From Erinaceus europaeus (lineage: Eukaryota > Chordata > Mammalia > Eulipotyphla > Erinaceidae), in NCBI RefSeq assembly GCF_950295315.1, contig NW_026647188.1, forward strand, positions 248,001 through 312,000: a stretch of 64,000 nt of DNA. The letters are read 5' to 3'. Both the position numbers and the translations under genes were made by a program. Below, piece by piece: positions 49,385 to 60,974 of the stretch; the first letter of the stretch is position 1, and every line of letters starts with the position of its first letter. The notes below the pieces were generated by a model. It was not told the origin of the DNA. It ran no database searches and was given only the letters and a program-made list of their open reading frames with translations.

Positions 49385-49845
49385 TTTTTAATTGGGGGAT
49401 TATTGGCTTACAATAAATTCAGTTGTTAGTACCTGTATAACATTCCTCATTTTTCTGTATCCTTCTGTCTCTGTCTTCCTCTTTCCTCCTTTCTTTTTCC
49501 CCCCTAATTTAGGAGTACAGTTTCTCACTGCTCCCATTACCAAACATCTGTGTCCCCACCTCACCCCCTGGTAACCATTATAGTTCTCCCACATTCTTAA
49601 AGCTGCACATCTTTTTTTTTCACATTTGTGTGTTTAATTCTCTACATTCTGAATGTGAGTGAAACCATTCTGTAGCTGTCCCTTACCTCCTTACTCATCC
49701 ACTAAGTATAATCCATTTTATCCCAATGGACACAATATCATCTTTTTTATTTTCCAAGTGATACTTCATTGAGTATATGTCCCATAACTGTTTTTCCAGT
49801 CATCTGTCAAAGGGCATTTGGGCTGTTTCTAAATGGGGGCTATAT
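49385..49845 (-). repeat. Old LINE-1 3' end fragment, minus strand
   Basis: The plus strand contains the reverse complement of typical old L1 3' sequence, such as TGATACTTCATTGAGTATAT, CATAACTGTTTTTCCAGTC and GGGCATTTGGGCTG. It is heavily decayed and carries no open frame. Confidence 0.7.
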
Positions 49846-50430
49846 AGTTCCTAAACTTGAGAACTGTGGGCTGTGGTTTTCCTAGTTGTTCAGGAAGCTA
49901 GATAGACAACTGTCTTTTATTTACCACTAGACACACAACCACCTCAACATTCTGCCTCTGTCAGGCATCATTAACAGTTTTGGATGAGACCTTGGTTTGC
50001 AAGACTGTATGTTTCAGACATGTCCATGCAGCTTCCAGGGGAAGTTTCCAACCCTGTCCAGGTTCTGGACCCCAAGGTGCTAATGACCGTCCACCACAAG
50101 TGGCTACTAGTGAATTCTTATCTGCATCTACAGATTGGCCTACCTATTTAAGTTATTTTCCTGAAGAAATGAAATAGTGTCCTATAGTGAGGGAAAAAAA
50201 AAGGCCCAATTCTCATGCAACCAACTTTTGAATGGGGAAGACAGAAATTCAACAGAAGAGACCACCAATCACAGCGTGATTCTAGACTCCTGGAAATATC
50301 ACCCAGAAAAAAACAAAGAGGGAAGTGAGGGAGTAAAGGTGGAACATGAAACCTGACTGACACTGTGGAGAGGAAAAACAAGGAAGGCTCCTTGGAAGAG
50401 CTCATTTGAAAGGAGACTTATTTGAATTTA
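49846..50430. other. Unique sequence, no gene seen
   Basis: Open frames are short and on both strands, without recognisable domains or splice-bounded exons. Confidence 0.4.
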
Positions 50431-50545
50431 ATTTCTTTTTTTTTCAGAGCTCTGCTCAGATCTGGCTTATGGTGGTAGCAGGGTTTGAACCTGGGACCCT
50501 GGAGCCTCTGACATAAATGTCATTTGCAAAACCATTATGCTCTCT

Positions 50546-51005
50546 TGTTGCTGAGGAGTTATTCTGATGCAGTCTCCGCCCCCAGGTTTTACTACGCCAT
50601 GCGAAACCCTAGCATTGCCCCCTTCAACCAATCCTGGCCCTACACGTCACACAACGCAAAACTGTAGCATTGCCCCCTTCAACCAATCCTGGCCCTACAC
50701 GTCACACCGTGCGAAACCCTAGCATTGCCCCCTTCAACCAATCCTGGCCCTACACATCACCTCTGGTTGTCGCCCAATAAAAAGCCCCCTCACCCCCCCC
50801 TCTCTCTCTGGGATCTCAGCTCTCCCTGTCTGAGGTCTCGCTCCCTGCTCTCCCCCCCGCCCCCCATGGTCGGCCATTGCCGGCTGGCTCCACTTGGTCT
50901 GAACCAAACCCCCCCATCCTATAATAAAGATTTGTGTACCCCTTTGCTCTGGACGTCCACTCTCTTCTCCGCGGTGCAGCCCGACACCAGACCGCCTCAA
51001 CAACA
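50546..51005 (+). mobile_element. Solo LTR of an endogenous retrovirus-like element
   Basis: The 460-bp element starts TGTTGCTGAG and ends CTCAACAACA, an imperfect terminal inverted repeat of ten bases (nine match). It is flanked by a 4-bp CTCT duplication (50542-50545 and 51006-51009), as expected for gammaretrovirus-like integration. It holds three 55-bp repeats with CCAAT boxes, a TATA-like AATAAAAAG at 50776-50784 and a polyadenylation signal AATAAA at 50923-50928. No internal gag, pol or env sequence is present, so it is a recombined solo LTR. Confidence 0.85.
50597..50761 (+). promoter_or_regulatory. Three 55-bp CCAAT-box repeats in the LTR U3
   Basis: The core AGCATTGCCCCCTTCAACCA followed by ATCCTGGCCC occurs at 50611, 50666 and 50721, exactly 55 bp apart, each containing CCAAT. 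Tandem enhancer repeats in U3 are common in active gammaretroviral LTRs. Confidence 0.8.
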
Positions 51006-51107
51006 CTCTCCCTGGCTCTTGATTTATTTTAATCACTGCAGGGACTAATCCTGGCCCTGCCATCTGTACAGTGCTACTGAGTGGCCCTAATGCCCAACTG
51101 TATAATA

Positions 51108-51285
51108 TTTAAAATAAATTTTCAGAGAGAGAGAGAGTGCAGTTGGAGAAAGAGAGACAGAGTCATCACAGCACCTGTCACCACCCATGAAGGGACTGAG
51201 GCCATGTATGGTGCTGATGCTCCAAGCAGGGACTCAAACATGGGAGGCATGCACTCTAACATATGAGCTATCTCCAGTCACCAAA
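51108..51285 (-). repeat. tRNA-derived SINE, minus strand
   Basis: On the minus strand there is an A-box-like ATAGCTCATATGTTAGAGTG and a B-box-like GTTTGAGTCCC, followed by a pyrimidine-rich body ending in an A/T-rich tail. Confidence 0.6.
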
Positions 51286-51426
51286 ATGTAGTAAACACAC
51301 TTTGAATTCATCTAAAATGCCACTGTGAATAACTGCAGGAGCAATATAAACTTGGGGGAGGGTTTACAATTCTCACTGGCATTTTTAGCTAAAATTATTA
51401 TAAGACCTGTTCCCAGACATCAACAT

Positions 51427-51723
51427 TGCTAAAATATTTTATTTATTTATTCGCTTTTGTTGCCCTTGTTTTGTTTGTTTCTTTGTTTCAGCTATTACTG
51501 TTGTTCTTACTGATGTGGTCATTGTTGGATAGGACAAGAGAAATGGAGAGAGGAGGGGAAGACAGAGAGTGGGAGAGAAACATAGAAACCTGCAGACGGG
51601 CTTCACTGCTTGTGAAGGGACTCCACTGCAAGAGGGGAGTCGGGTTTGAACCGGGATCCCTACTCCGGTCCTTGTGCTTTGCACCACCAGCACATGACCA
51701 CCTGTGCTACCAACAGACTCCCT
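51427..51723 (-). repeat. Hedgehog-type tRNA-derived SINE, minus strand, with 11-bp target duplication
   Basis: The insertion is flanked by perfect GACATCAACAT copies (51416-51426 and 51724-51734). The reverse strand carries the tRNA-like head with GGTTTGAACCGGGATCCC (as its complement), the CTGCAGAC/CTTCAC body motifs and a T/A-rich tail. The 99-codon open frame over it is not a gene. Confidence 0.88.
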
Positions 51724-51734
51724 GACATCAACAT

Positions 51735-52630
51735 GTTTATGTCCACAGTGTCAGTGAGACAAGCCTCCATTCCTTCATTTAGATATGGGTCAAAGTCAGT
51801 CACATCAGTTTCTGTTTTTAAAGGAAAAATGGAAAGACTCTAAGTTACAGAACAGCCTGACATGTGCTTCCAAAGAACATTAGCTGCTCAGAAGGGTCCC
51901 CAGAACAACACTCCACACACTGTTACTGTGGTGCCGATCTCTGCATCTAGGCTTCCTCACCAGCCTGGCCACCGCCACTGGCAACACTCTGTCTTAATCT
52001 TATCTTCATATTCTCTGAGCATGCTCTTGCCAATCCAGACGTGTGTGGTCACTCACAGGACTAACCAAGGCTGCTTCTCAAAGTTGATGTCAATGTCCCT
52101 GGAGCCCCGAGGCTGTCCCTCCAAATGTGCAGCACAGGGAGTTTCACCTGGAGCTATTCAGCACTGAGATCAGGCCCCCAGAGGAAGACCATCATCCTGT
52201 GACAGAACAGAATCTCTGGGGTCTAAAAACTCCTCAGTTGGTGCCCACCTGCAGCCAGGCTTCATGTCTGCACACTGATGTGCTAAGAACGCTATGCTCT
52301 GAATGAAACTGTGCTTCCTCACTTCAATAATAGTAACTCACTGAGCTTCCTTCAGAAGTATGTTTAAATTCCAATATGCAGTTCATTCCAATGGAAGAGA
52401 ACTTCTAACTGGTGGGAAAATGCAAGTGCATCTACATTTATCTGCATGCTGAATCCCAAGACCCAGACTGTTCAGTTATTTTCTTAACATGTTCAGTCCT
52501 GGCTATGCTGTGTCATGTTCATAGTTGTGCAAGGCCTGTAGGACTCCAAAGTCATAAGTTAACACAGTAAGAATTAAACGGTTTGGGTTCTGTGTTTGTG
52601 TCCATGTCCACATCACTGCCCCTGGCATGT
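51735..52630. other. Unique sequence, no gene seen
   Basis: The longest open frame (51862-52167) has no recognised domain. No repeat is recognised. Confidence 0.4.
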
Positions 52631-52636
52631 GCGATG

Positions 52637-52765
52637 AGAGGGCTCAGGGCAAAGGCCAGGGCTTAGGTGCTGGCTCACCTGGTAGGGGACCTGGGTTCAA
52701 GTCCCTGGTGGTCCCCTCCTCAAGGGGCAAGACCTCAGGAGCAGATGAACAGTGCTGCATGTGAT
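52637..52765 (+). repeat. tRNA-derived SINE, plus strand
   Basis: A-box-like GTGCTGGCTCACCTGGTAGG and B-box GGGTTCAAGTCCC are correctly spaced, followed by a short body. It is truncated where the next element begins. Confidence 0.65.
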
Positions 52766-52965
52766 TGTTTTTATTTTTAATAGGGAAAATGAAAGAGGAA
52801 AGAAAGATATACAGAAAGGGAGAGAGACACCTGCTGCTCTGCTTAACTGCTCTGTGAAGCCTCCTCTCCCCAGGGTTGAGGGCACAGGACTTGAACCTGG
52901 GTCCTTGTACATTATAGCAGCTGTGCTCTATAGTGTGTGCCACTGTCTCCCCCACCCATCTGGGT
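52766..52965 (-). repeat. tRNA-derived SINE, minus strand
   Basis: On the plus strand the T/A-rich tail is followed by AGGGAGAGAGACACCTG, then ACTTGAACCTGGGTCC, the complement of a B box, and a degenerate head. It lies tail-to-tail with the preceding SINE. Confidence 0.65.
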
Positions 52966-53699
52966 GCTCCATCAAAAGAAAAATTGGAAAAAGAAGATAA
53001 AGAACGGCCTCTAGGAATGGTGGAGTTGGGCAGGTGTGGAGTCCCAGCTCTGGTGGGACAAAATGAAGCACAGAGTAAAGTCCTTCTCACACGAAACATT
53101 TCAGTGAACTTTCAAAGGTTCAGTGTTCACCTCACTGTTGCCTTCCGTCTTTTGCTGTTTGTCTGTTTTCCTTTTGCCATCATCTTAAGGGGGGCCTCTG
53201 GGTTTATGGGACAGAGTCGATATATGGGCACAATCCCAACCACTGTCTCTTAACCTCTGGAGACACTCGGGTCTTCTGCCGTCAGACAGCAGAAGCGCCT
53301 TTGAAGAAGCTTCTGGAAGCTCCAGGTGGGAAGCAGTGACGTCAAGGACATGGCCATGTGGCTGAAGTCTAAGACCCACTGAGTGTTCCCTATGTCTCTC
53401 CAGCAGGAATGAGATCCCCCTGTGCACTGTGACTCCTGGTGGACTCGGGATGTGGTCTCCAAACCCTGGGTCCTGTTGCCTCCTCTGAGAGCAGAAGTGC
53501 AGACCCATGTGGACCCAGGAAATCAGGCAGGAGCTGGAGTGGGAGCAGGAGCAGGAGGCAGAGGCTCAGGGCCTAGAGAGAGCAGGGGTGAGTCTTTCCT
53601 GGATGAGTCATGGTGTTGAGGGAGAGAAGGCACCACCCAGAAATGGCAGTGTTTATAGCTGTAGGTGGGGCCTTTGGCTATAAAAGTGGTGAACCTTTG
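52966..53699. other. Unique sequence with splice-like sites, unassigned
   Basis: Segments such as 53258-53323 (ending CTCCAG/GTGGGA) and 53405-53590 (following GTCTCTCCAG) look exon-like but belong to no family I recognise and share no continuous domain. They are listed as unassigned rather than as a gene. Confidence 0.3.
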
Positions 53700-54775
53700 G
53701 CATTTCTTCCCTTTCTTTGATTACTTTCTCATGCCTTATTGCTGTGGAGAGAACTTCTAATACTATGTTGAACAGTTATGGTGATAATGGGCAGCCCTGT
53801 CTAGTCCCTGACCTGAAGGGGAATGTTTTCAGTTTCTGTCCATTGAGTATGATGTTGGCTGTAGGTTTGCTATATATGGATTCCACTATCTTGACAAATA
53901 TCCCGTCTATTCCCATTTTTTGTAGAGTTTTGAGCATGAATGGGTGTTGGATTTTGTCAAAGGCTTTCTCTCCATCTACTGATAATCATGTGATTTTTGT
54001 TTTTGCTTTCATTGATGTGGTGAATGCTGTTGATTGACTTATACATATTGAACTAGGCTTGCATTCCAGGAGTAAATCCCACTTGGTTGTGATGAACAAT
54101 CATTTTGTTATACTGCTGTATCAGGTTGACTAGGATCTTGTTCAATGATTTAGCATCTATGTTCATCAGAGATATTGGTCTTGAGCTTTCCTTTTTTTGT
54201 TGTGTCGCTGTCTACTTTTGGAGCAGGGTGATGTTGTATTCACAGAAGGTGGAAGGATGTGTTCCTGTTTCTTCAATCTTTTGGAAGAGCTTTAAAAGTA
54301 TAGATATGGGAGTCGGGTGGTGGCGCAGCGGGTTAAGCGCATGTGGCGCAAATCGCCAGGACCTGCGTAAGGATCCCAGTTTGAGCCCCCGGCTCTCCAC
54401 CTGCAGGGGAGTCGCTTCACAAGCGGTGAAGCAGGTCTGCAGGTGTCTGTCTTTCTCTCCTCCTCTCTGTCTTCCTCTCCTGTCTCCATTTCTCTCTGTC
54501 CTATCCAACAACAACGATATTAATAACCACAATGTTAAACAAGGGCAACAAAAAAGGAAAAATAAATAAATAAAAAGTATAGGTATTAACTATTTCCTGA
54601 CGGTTTTGTAGAATTCATTTATAAAGCCATCTGGTCCTGGACTTTTGTTGTTGGGAAGATCTTAATAACTGTTTTCATTTCTTTGTCTGTGATTGGTACA
54701 TGTAGGTTTATAGTTCTTCCTAGTTCAGTTTTAGAAGTGTGTATGTTTCTAGGAATTTTCCATTTCTTACAGATT
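53700..54775 (-). pseudogene. LINE-1 ORF2 reverse transcriptase fragment, minus strand
   Basis: Read on the minus strand this corresponds to the central RT region of L1 ORF2, where the human family has, for example, a PGPDGF block (complement CATCTGGTCCTGGACTTTT at 54631-54649) and a DAEKAF region (near 53970, decayed). Multiple stops break the frame. It is interrupted by the plus-strand SINE at 54308-54572. It does not continue directly into the L1 to its right. Confidence 0.85.
54308..54572 (+). repeat. Full-length hedgehog-type tRNA-derived SINE with target duplication
   Basis: This is the best example in the window. It begins GGGAGTCGGGTGGTGGCGCA, has A box TGGCGCAGCGGGTTAA and a B-box-like AGTTTGAGCCCC, then CTCCACCTGCAGGGGAGTCG, a pyrimidine-rich body and a tail of AAATAAATAAATAAA. 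Flanking duplications are AAAAGTATAGATAT (54294-54307) and AAAAGTATAGGTAT (54573-54586), 13 of 14 identical. It is inserted in an L1 fragment. Confidence 0.93.
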
Positions 54776-54917
54776 CTTTTTTTATTTTTATTTATTCATT
54801 TTTTTCACCAGAGCACTGTTCAGCTCTGGCTTATGGTGATGTGGGGGATTGAACCTGGGACTTCAAAGCCTCAGGTATGAGAGGCTGTATAACCATTATG
54901 CTATCTACCCTCTGCCC
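54776..54917 (-). repeat. Short tRNA-derived SINE, minus strand, with target duplication
   Basis: The flanks TTCTTACAGATT (54764-54775) and TTCTTCCAGATT (54918-54929) differ at one base. The minus strand carries GGATAGCATAATGG-like head sequence and the B-box-like CCCAGGTTCAATCCCC, and ends in A/T-rich sequence. It is the same family as the SINE interrupted by the solo LTR. Confidence 0.85.
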
Positions 54918-54929
54918 TTCTTCCAGATT

Positions 54930-57740
54930 TATTTATCTTAAAAAGGAGACATTAACAAAACTGTAGGATAGAAGGGGTACAACTCCACACAACTCCCACC
55001 ACCAGATCTCTATATCTCATCCCCTCCCCTGATACCCTTTCTATTCTTTTTCCCTCTGGGAGTATGGACCCAAGGTCATAGTGGGTTGTAGAGGGTGGAA
55101 GATCTGGCTTCTGTATTTGCTCCCTGCAGAACATGGGCATTGACTGGTCGATCCATACTCCCAGCCTGCCTCTCTCTTTCCCTAGTGGGGTGGGTCTCTG
55201 GGGAAGCAGAGATCCAGGACACACTAGTGGGCTCGTCTGTCCAGGGAAGTCTGGTAGGCATCCTGCTGGCATCTGGAACCTGGTGGCTGAAAAGAGAGTT
55301 AACATACAAAGCCAAACAAATTGTTGAACAATCATGGACCTAAAGGCTGGAACAGTGCAGATGAATAGTTGGGGGGTACTCACTGCAGACTATTGTGTAC
55401 TTTTGCTTTCAGGTATATATTTTGCACTAGTTTATAGATACGTGTGAACATATTCTCTATCTCAGAGGACCTGGTCTATATCTAGGTTTTGGGACTTTGT
55501 TAGGAAGTGAACCACCTGGAAAGGAATTAGAGAATACTATGAAAGGAACGGTCACACCCAAGTAATGAAGCTGAAGGGTTGTCATTTCACACCTGAAGTC
55601 TCTGAACACAGTATGAAGTGAAGCATGCTGAGGTGGCACTCGCTGCGTTGGTTAGGTTGTGATCGGTGGATGCAATATTATTTGATATGAATTGAGAAAA
55701 GCATGCAGGAAAGTGCGCCCCACCCTAGGGTTCCAAAACTGGGGGAATATAGGCTCTATAGTGGAAATGTGAGGTTCCTGCTGTCTTAGGGTTCAAGAAG
55801 ACAATGGATAGTTATTGTTATCATCACATTGTTTGGTCATTGGGTTAACTTTGAAAAGTCCCTTTGTTAGGATTTGCTGTACAATAACCAACATCTTGTA
55901 TAAAGCTGTGCCACAGGTTGCTTCTGTTCTCCCTCATGTAGCTTTTGAGAGAGTCAACATATCAAACACTCAGCCTATGTATTATAAAGACTCAGTCTGT
56001 GTTTTAAAAAGTTTAAGACATACAATCAATTTTTCCCCTCTCATATTAGTTAATGATTTATATGACTACCATTTAATAGGGATGTACATAGACACCATTC
56101 TCACCACCAAAAGACTGTGTTCCCTCCCACCCCCATCCACCCCAGACCCCCCAGGAAGCCGAATGTCCACCCTCCCCCTCACTACAGGGTTTTTACTTTG
56201 GTGCCCTACCCTAGATTTAGTCAGATCCTGCTTTTAGTTTCCCTTTCTGTTCTTCTTTCTCAACTTCTGTTGATGAGTGGGATCATCCCCTACTCATCTT
56301 TATCTTTCTGACTTAGTTCACTTAAGTCCTTCTAGCTCCATCCAAGATGGGTCAGAGAAGGTGGGTTCATTGTTCTTAGTAGCTGCATAGTATTCCATTG
56401 TGTATATATACCACAGCTTTCTCAGACATTCACCTGTTGCTGGGCACCTGGGTTGCTTCCAGGTTTTAGCTATTACGAATTGTGCTGTTATTAACATAGG
56501 TTTACACATATCTTTTTGGTTGGGTGTTATGGAGTCCTTGGAGTATATCCCCAGGAGAGGAATTACTGGGTCTTATGAAAGGTCCATGTCTAGCTTGTGA
56601 GAGTTCTCCAGACTGGTCTACACAGAGGCTGGACCAATTTACATTCCCACCAGCAGTGCAGAATGGTTCCTCTGTCTCCACAGCCTCTCCAGCATTTGTA
56701 GCTGCTGTCCTTTTTGATGTATGCCATTCTCACAGGAGTGAGGTGGTATCTCAGTGTTGTCTTGATTTGCATTTCTCTGACAATCAGCGACCTGGAGAAG
56801 TTTTTCATGTTTGTTAGCCTTTTGGATCTCCTCTGATGTGAATGTTTTGTTCATATCCTCTGCCCATTTTTGGATGGGGTCACTTGCTTTTTTGGTGCTA
56901 AGTTTGCTGAGCTCTTTGTATATTTTACTGATTAGTCTCTTGTCTGATGTATGGCATGTGAAGATCTCCCATTCTGTGAGGGGTGATAGTTTCTTTGGCT
57001 GTACAGAAGCTTCCAAATTCTTAAGCTAGTGGCATGTAGTTTGTAGAAGGTTCGCTTAATTTTTTTGATTTCTGTGGTGTCTGTTGTGCTATCTCCTCTA
57101 TCATTTACAATTCTTTATCTTTTCTGTCTTCAAACCCATCTCCCTTTTTCTAGTGAGTCTAAGGGTTTGACAATTTTGTTTAATTTTTCAAAGAACCAAC
57201 ATTTGGCTTCATTGATCTTTTGTATGGTTCTCTTATTTTCCATGTTGTTTAGTTCAGCTCTAATTTTTGCCATTTCGGTCCCTCTGGATGCCTTAGGGTT
57301 CCTTTGTTCTTCTTCTAAGTCTTTAAGGCGTGCAGTGTAGTCCTTTACTTGAGCTTTTTCTTGTTCTGTAATGAGTGCTAGTATAGTTATGAGTTTCCCT
57401 CTAAGTACTGCTTTAGTTGTATACCAAATATCTTGGTAGCCTGTGTCTTCATTTTCATTTGTTTCTAGAAACATTTGAATTTCTTGCTTGAGTTCCTCTT
57501 TGACTGGGTGGTTATTCAGCAGTATGTTGTTCAGTTTATAAATTTTGTGACTTTTAGTAATTTTATGTTTGTTGTTGAGTGTTAGCTTTACTCCACTGTG
57601 GTCTGAGAAGATGCTTGGGATGATTTTAGTGCTCTTGAATTTGTTGATACTGTCTTTGTAGCCTAACATGTGGTCTATCCTGGAGGATGCGCTGTGTGGA
57701 TTTGAAAAGAATGCATATTCCAGCTTCTTGTGGTGAAGAA
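54930..57740 (-). pseudogene. LINE-1 with 3' UTR, ORF2 C-terminus and endonuclease end; RT deleted
   Basis: On the minus strand, from right to left, it contains the end of the endonuclease domain (SDHSGVKLTLNNK at about 57600), the linker (INEAKCWFFEKLNKI), a short GDSTTDTTEIKKI block, then directly the C-terminal region (LTEWEIFTCHTSDKRLISK near 56970, AKTWKQPRCPATGECLRK near 56450), and finally a long 3' UTR to 54930. The reverse transcriptase core, about 2 kb in a full L1, is missing at a junction near 57030. Frameshifts and stops are present. The longest surviving frame is 179 codons (57130-57669). Confidence 0.9.
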
Positions 57741-57935
57741 CTCTGAGCTGGTAGGTGACTCATCCAGTGAGCATCCAGGTTACCAAAAGTAAGGAGCCAG
57801 GTTTGAAACTTCAGCCACCATATGAGTGCCTGCAGGGTGGAAGCTTCTAGAGCAGTTCTACTACTCTCTTACTTTCTATTTCACTCTCTCTCTCACCCTC
57901 TATCAAAAAGAAAGAAAACAAACAACAACAAAAAG
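57741..57935 (+). repeat. tRNA-derived SINE, plus strand
   Basis: A degenerate head is followed by the B-box-like AGGTTTGAAACTTC, a CTGCAGGGTGGAAGCTTC motif, and a pyrimidine body leading to ATCAAAAAGAAAGAAAAC. Confidence 0.6.
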
Positions 57936-59657
57936 TGCTGGGAGCAGTGGAGTCATATAGACACTGAGCTCCAAGTGATAACCCTGATGGCTGTGTATTT
58001 TAAGTTATGTTTCAAAAGCTTTCAAAGATTTCCATAACATCACAAGACAATTCTGGTCCTGGAACAGAGCTCAGTATAGAGAGCATGCTTTGCCCAAAAC
58101 TACCTCCAAAACAAACAAACAAACCCCCTCCCTCTAAAAAAAAAAAAAGCAAAATAAATAGCAGAGTATTTCCATGTGCCAATCTATTCTTTTTTACTTT
58201 TTAGATTTATTTTGCTTTAAGAGAGAAACCAGAACAAGGTTCCAGAGGATTGTTCCTGAATATGAGGTGCCGAGCCATTTCCCTGATCCCTCGGTCTGCT
58301 TCTTAAAAAAGATCCATTTCACATATTGGATAGATAACATAAACGTTACCATAATGTCAATAATGAGTCATCATTCATTTGGGAGATTTAAAGTTTTCTT
58401 CCAAAAATGCAGTAATGGCTTCTTCATCTGCTGATTGGAGCAGCTTCTGAATTGGTTGATGCAGGCACTTCTCCCCACATAAAAAATCCTAGAATAAAAG
58501 AGAATTATGACACAAATACAATTGCTGGGAGTAAAGGAGAAATCAAGAAGAGAGTTAAGTGTATACTTATTTTGCTTCTTTAAAGACATGAGTGCATATC
58601 AAAAAAGGATTGCTATTAATGTGGTTACCCAATATAGCAGAGTCACTAAAGTGGGACTCTCAGTGTACTGGCTTTTAATATAAATAGAGTGATCCCACAG
58701 TGCTATGAGGAGCACTGGGGACAAGGGAGGAGCTCCATGGATGGTAGAGTGATACTGTGGTCTCTTTAATCTTTCTGCTTTTCCCTCTGTGCCCCCCAAG
58801 AATCAACAGAATAAGAAAATTGACTAGGAGAGGGTTGCTGAGTGGTGAGATCATACAGGTGTGAGACCCCTAAGCCACACAGAAGTATGTAGATAGGTAA
58901 GTGAGTATAAAGAATAGGCTAGTAGGCAGTTGGTGGGAAGATCTAAACTTCACTAGGAGCACCAAGGGGCTCTCGGGCTGGAGGAATGATATCCTCGTGT
59001 TTTCCCATTGTTTTTCCTTCTCTATTTATCTCTGTATTTATTCAATCAGGATACAGAGTGGAAAATAATAAGGTGGGTGGAGTGCACTGTAGTATTGTAC
59101 ATGTGTAAGGCCCTTGGTTAATTCCTCAGCTCAGCACAATAAATAAATAGATAATGCAAACAATATTCTTCATAAGAATGCACCTGTCTCAGGGAAGAGC
59201 CAGCTTGTTGGGGACCCTGAAACTTATAATGTCTGATCACTTATGTGATCCATTTCTTTCTTACTGGCAGCTATGTACTAAAAGCAGTTATGTTAGAAAT
59301 TCTTTGTCATCTTTGTAGTTCTGTTTCCAGCTTCCTCAGTGTTTTGGCCACATCAGGGTAAACTCAGATAGTGGTCAACAGGGCCCTTTCGGCTAAAAGT
59401 AAGCCTGTCTTATTTGATAGCTCTGAATTATGCCTACATCATTGGCATAAGGTCAGAATTTGAAAAGTAAACAGAGAATCTGATATAATCACTAAAATGG
59501 AGATAACAAGTCTGATATAGAGCAGTTTACAGACTAAGAGTGAGATCATTCTATTGTGTATGCCCTTAAGATGTTTATACTTGACATAGCTACATGCATA
59601 CACAACCAATATGTCAAGAAAAGAGCTGCCAGTGCAGGACACACACACGGCAGAATC
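57936..59657. other. Unique and decayed repeat sequence, no gene seen
   Basis: Several weak SINE-like stretches (for example GTGGTGAGATCATACAGG near 58842) and A-rich runs near 58136-58148 are present. No coding domain is recognised. Confidence 0.4.
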
Positions 59658-59975
59658 TTTTTTTTTTTTTTGTCTCCAGGGTTATTGCTGAGCGCAGTGC
59701 CTACACTATGAATCCACTTCTCCTGAAGACTATTTTTTCCCTTTTGTTGCCCTTGTTGTTTATCATTGTTGTTATTGTTGTTGGATAGTTCAGAGAAATG
59801 GAGAGAGGAGGGGAAGACAGAGACAGGGAGAGAAAGATATACACACTTGTAGGCCTGCTTCACCTCTTCTGAAGTGACATTCCTGCAGGTGGGGAGCTCA
59901 AACCGGGATCCCAACACCCATCCGTGCGCTTCATGCCATGTGCTTCTAACCTGCTGCTCTACCAACTGGACCCCA
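59658..59975 (-). repeat. Full-length hedgehog-type tRNA-derived SINE, minus strand
   Basis: The plus strand starts with a T run and TGTCTCCAGGGTTATTGCTG, the same 3' body found in the macrosatellite's SINE fragments. It passes through GTTGGATAG, GAAGACAGAGACAGGGAG and CTGCAGGTGGGGAGCTC, and ends in the complement of the tRNA-like head (AAACCGGGATCCC). It shows what the truncated copies in the array have lost. Confidence 0.9.
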
Positions 59976-60019
59976 AGAGTGTTTCTTCAGTAGTTCAAAT
60001 TCCAATAAAAGCCAAATTA

Positions 60020-60140
60020 TCAGTGTTCTGGGAGGAGGAGGTAGAGTGGATAAAGTACAGGATTCTCAGGCATGAGGTCCCAAGTTCAATCCCCAGTGAT
60101 CCTTCCTGCTCGTATCTCTCTCCTTAATGAATAAATAAGG
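60020..60140 (+). repeat. tRNA-derived SINE, plus strand
   Basis: A-box-like GGTAGAGTGGATAAAGT and B-box-like AAGTTCAATCCCC are correctly spaced, with an AATGAATAAATAAGG tail. Confidence 0.65.
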
Positions 60141-60974
60141 TCTTTAGAACAAAACAAAGGAAAACTATCTCTGAAGATGGGTAAGTTGCACAATGGAAGA
60201 ACTCAGAGCTTCTAAATTGTAGTTCCTGAGTCCAATCCCAAGCACTGCATATGCTAGAGTGCTGCTTCTGTGCCCCTCTACCCCCTTCTATAGTACATGT
60301 AGACCAATGAAAAGAAGCTACTCAGTGTCTTCAAAAAAAAGATTGTATAACTGTTCTCTCCTTTGCCTTGGTTCTAAATTTGTTGATTCTGGATTTTAAG
60401 TAGGCCTGGACTACTGTTGAGTCCAGGTACCAGCCTAAATATAGGTGCAGGTTGTCTGTTTCTTAAACAGAAAACACAACATAACATATGTTTCTTAAAA
60501 ACATAATATAACATAACATAACTTTTTATTCATGAGAGAGAATGAGAGCATCATTCTGGTACATGCAATGCCAGGGATCAAACTCAGGATCTGAAGGCAG
60601 CTCAGGGGGTAAAGCACATGCTTTATATAGTATGTGGCTGGGGGTCTGATCCTCGACACTGCAAGTACACACCACAGGCAGGCAATGGGAGGGACTCCGA
60701 GCATAGAGGAGCAGTGCTTTGCATGTCTCCCTCTCTTAAAGGATACAGAATGGAGACTGGCGGGGAGGCTTCTAGCTGTCCCATGCAGGTGCAAGGTTCT
60801 GGGTGGGATTGATCCCCAGGCACAATATTTGAGAAAAATTTTTAAAAAGTCTTTGTATTACTTAAAAGATGTACAGTTAAGAGAACAATATTACCATGAT
60901 TTTTTTCAAAAAAGCCAATCTGCAGCCAGTACTATATTATAATCTTATTTAAAAAGTGTTAAGAGATGGAGACA
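60141..60974. other. Decayed SINE pair and unassigned sequence
   Basis: 60580-60800 contains a degenerate plus-strand SINE (GGTAAAGCACATGC, then GGTCTGATCCTCG). 60510-60590 looks like a minus-strand SINE end. No gene is seen. Confidence 0.45.

Larger units (their letters stand above)
50431..51035 (-). repeat. Minus-strand SINE split by an LTR insertion
   Basis: The left part (50440-50545) reads on the plus strand GAGCTCTGCTCAGATCTGGC to ACCATTATGCTCTCT, the same family as the intact copy at 54776-54917. The right part resumes at 51006 with CTCTCCCTGGCTCTTGATTT. The break carries the LTR described next. Confidence 0.6.

Noticed and set aside
52933..53508. Possible exons on either strand around 53185-53600
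   Set aside because: Splice-like sites are present but no protein family is recognised, and the segments do not form a consistent chain.
54308..54380. tRNA gene (also at other SINE heads)
   Set aside because: A and B boxes belong to tRNA-derived SINEs. No complete cloverleaf with matching acceptor stem was seen, and the element continues into a SINE body and tail.
57130..57669. 179-codon minus-strand frame as a host gene
   Set aside because: It is the L1 ORF2 endonuclease end and linker (SDHSGVKLTLNNK, INEAKCWFFEKLNK).
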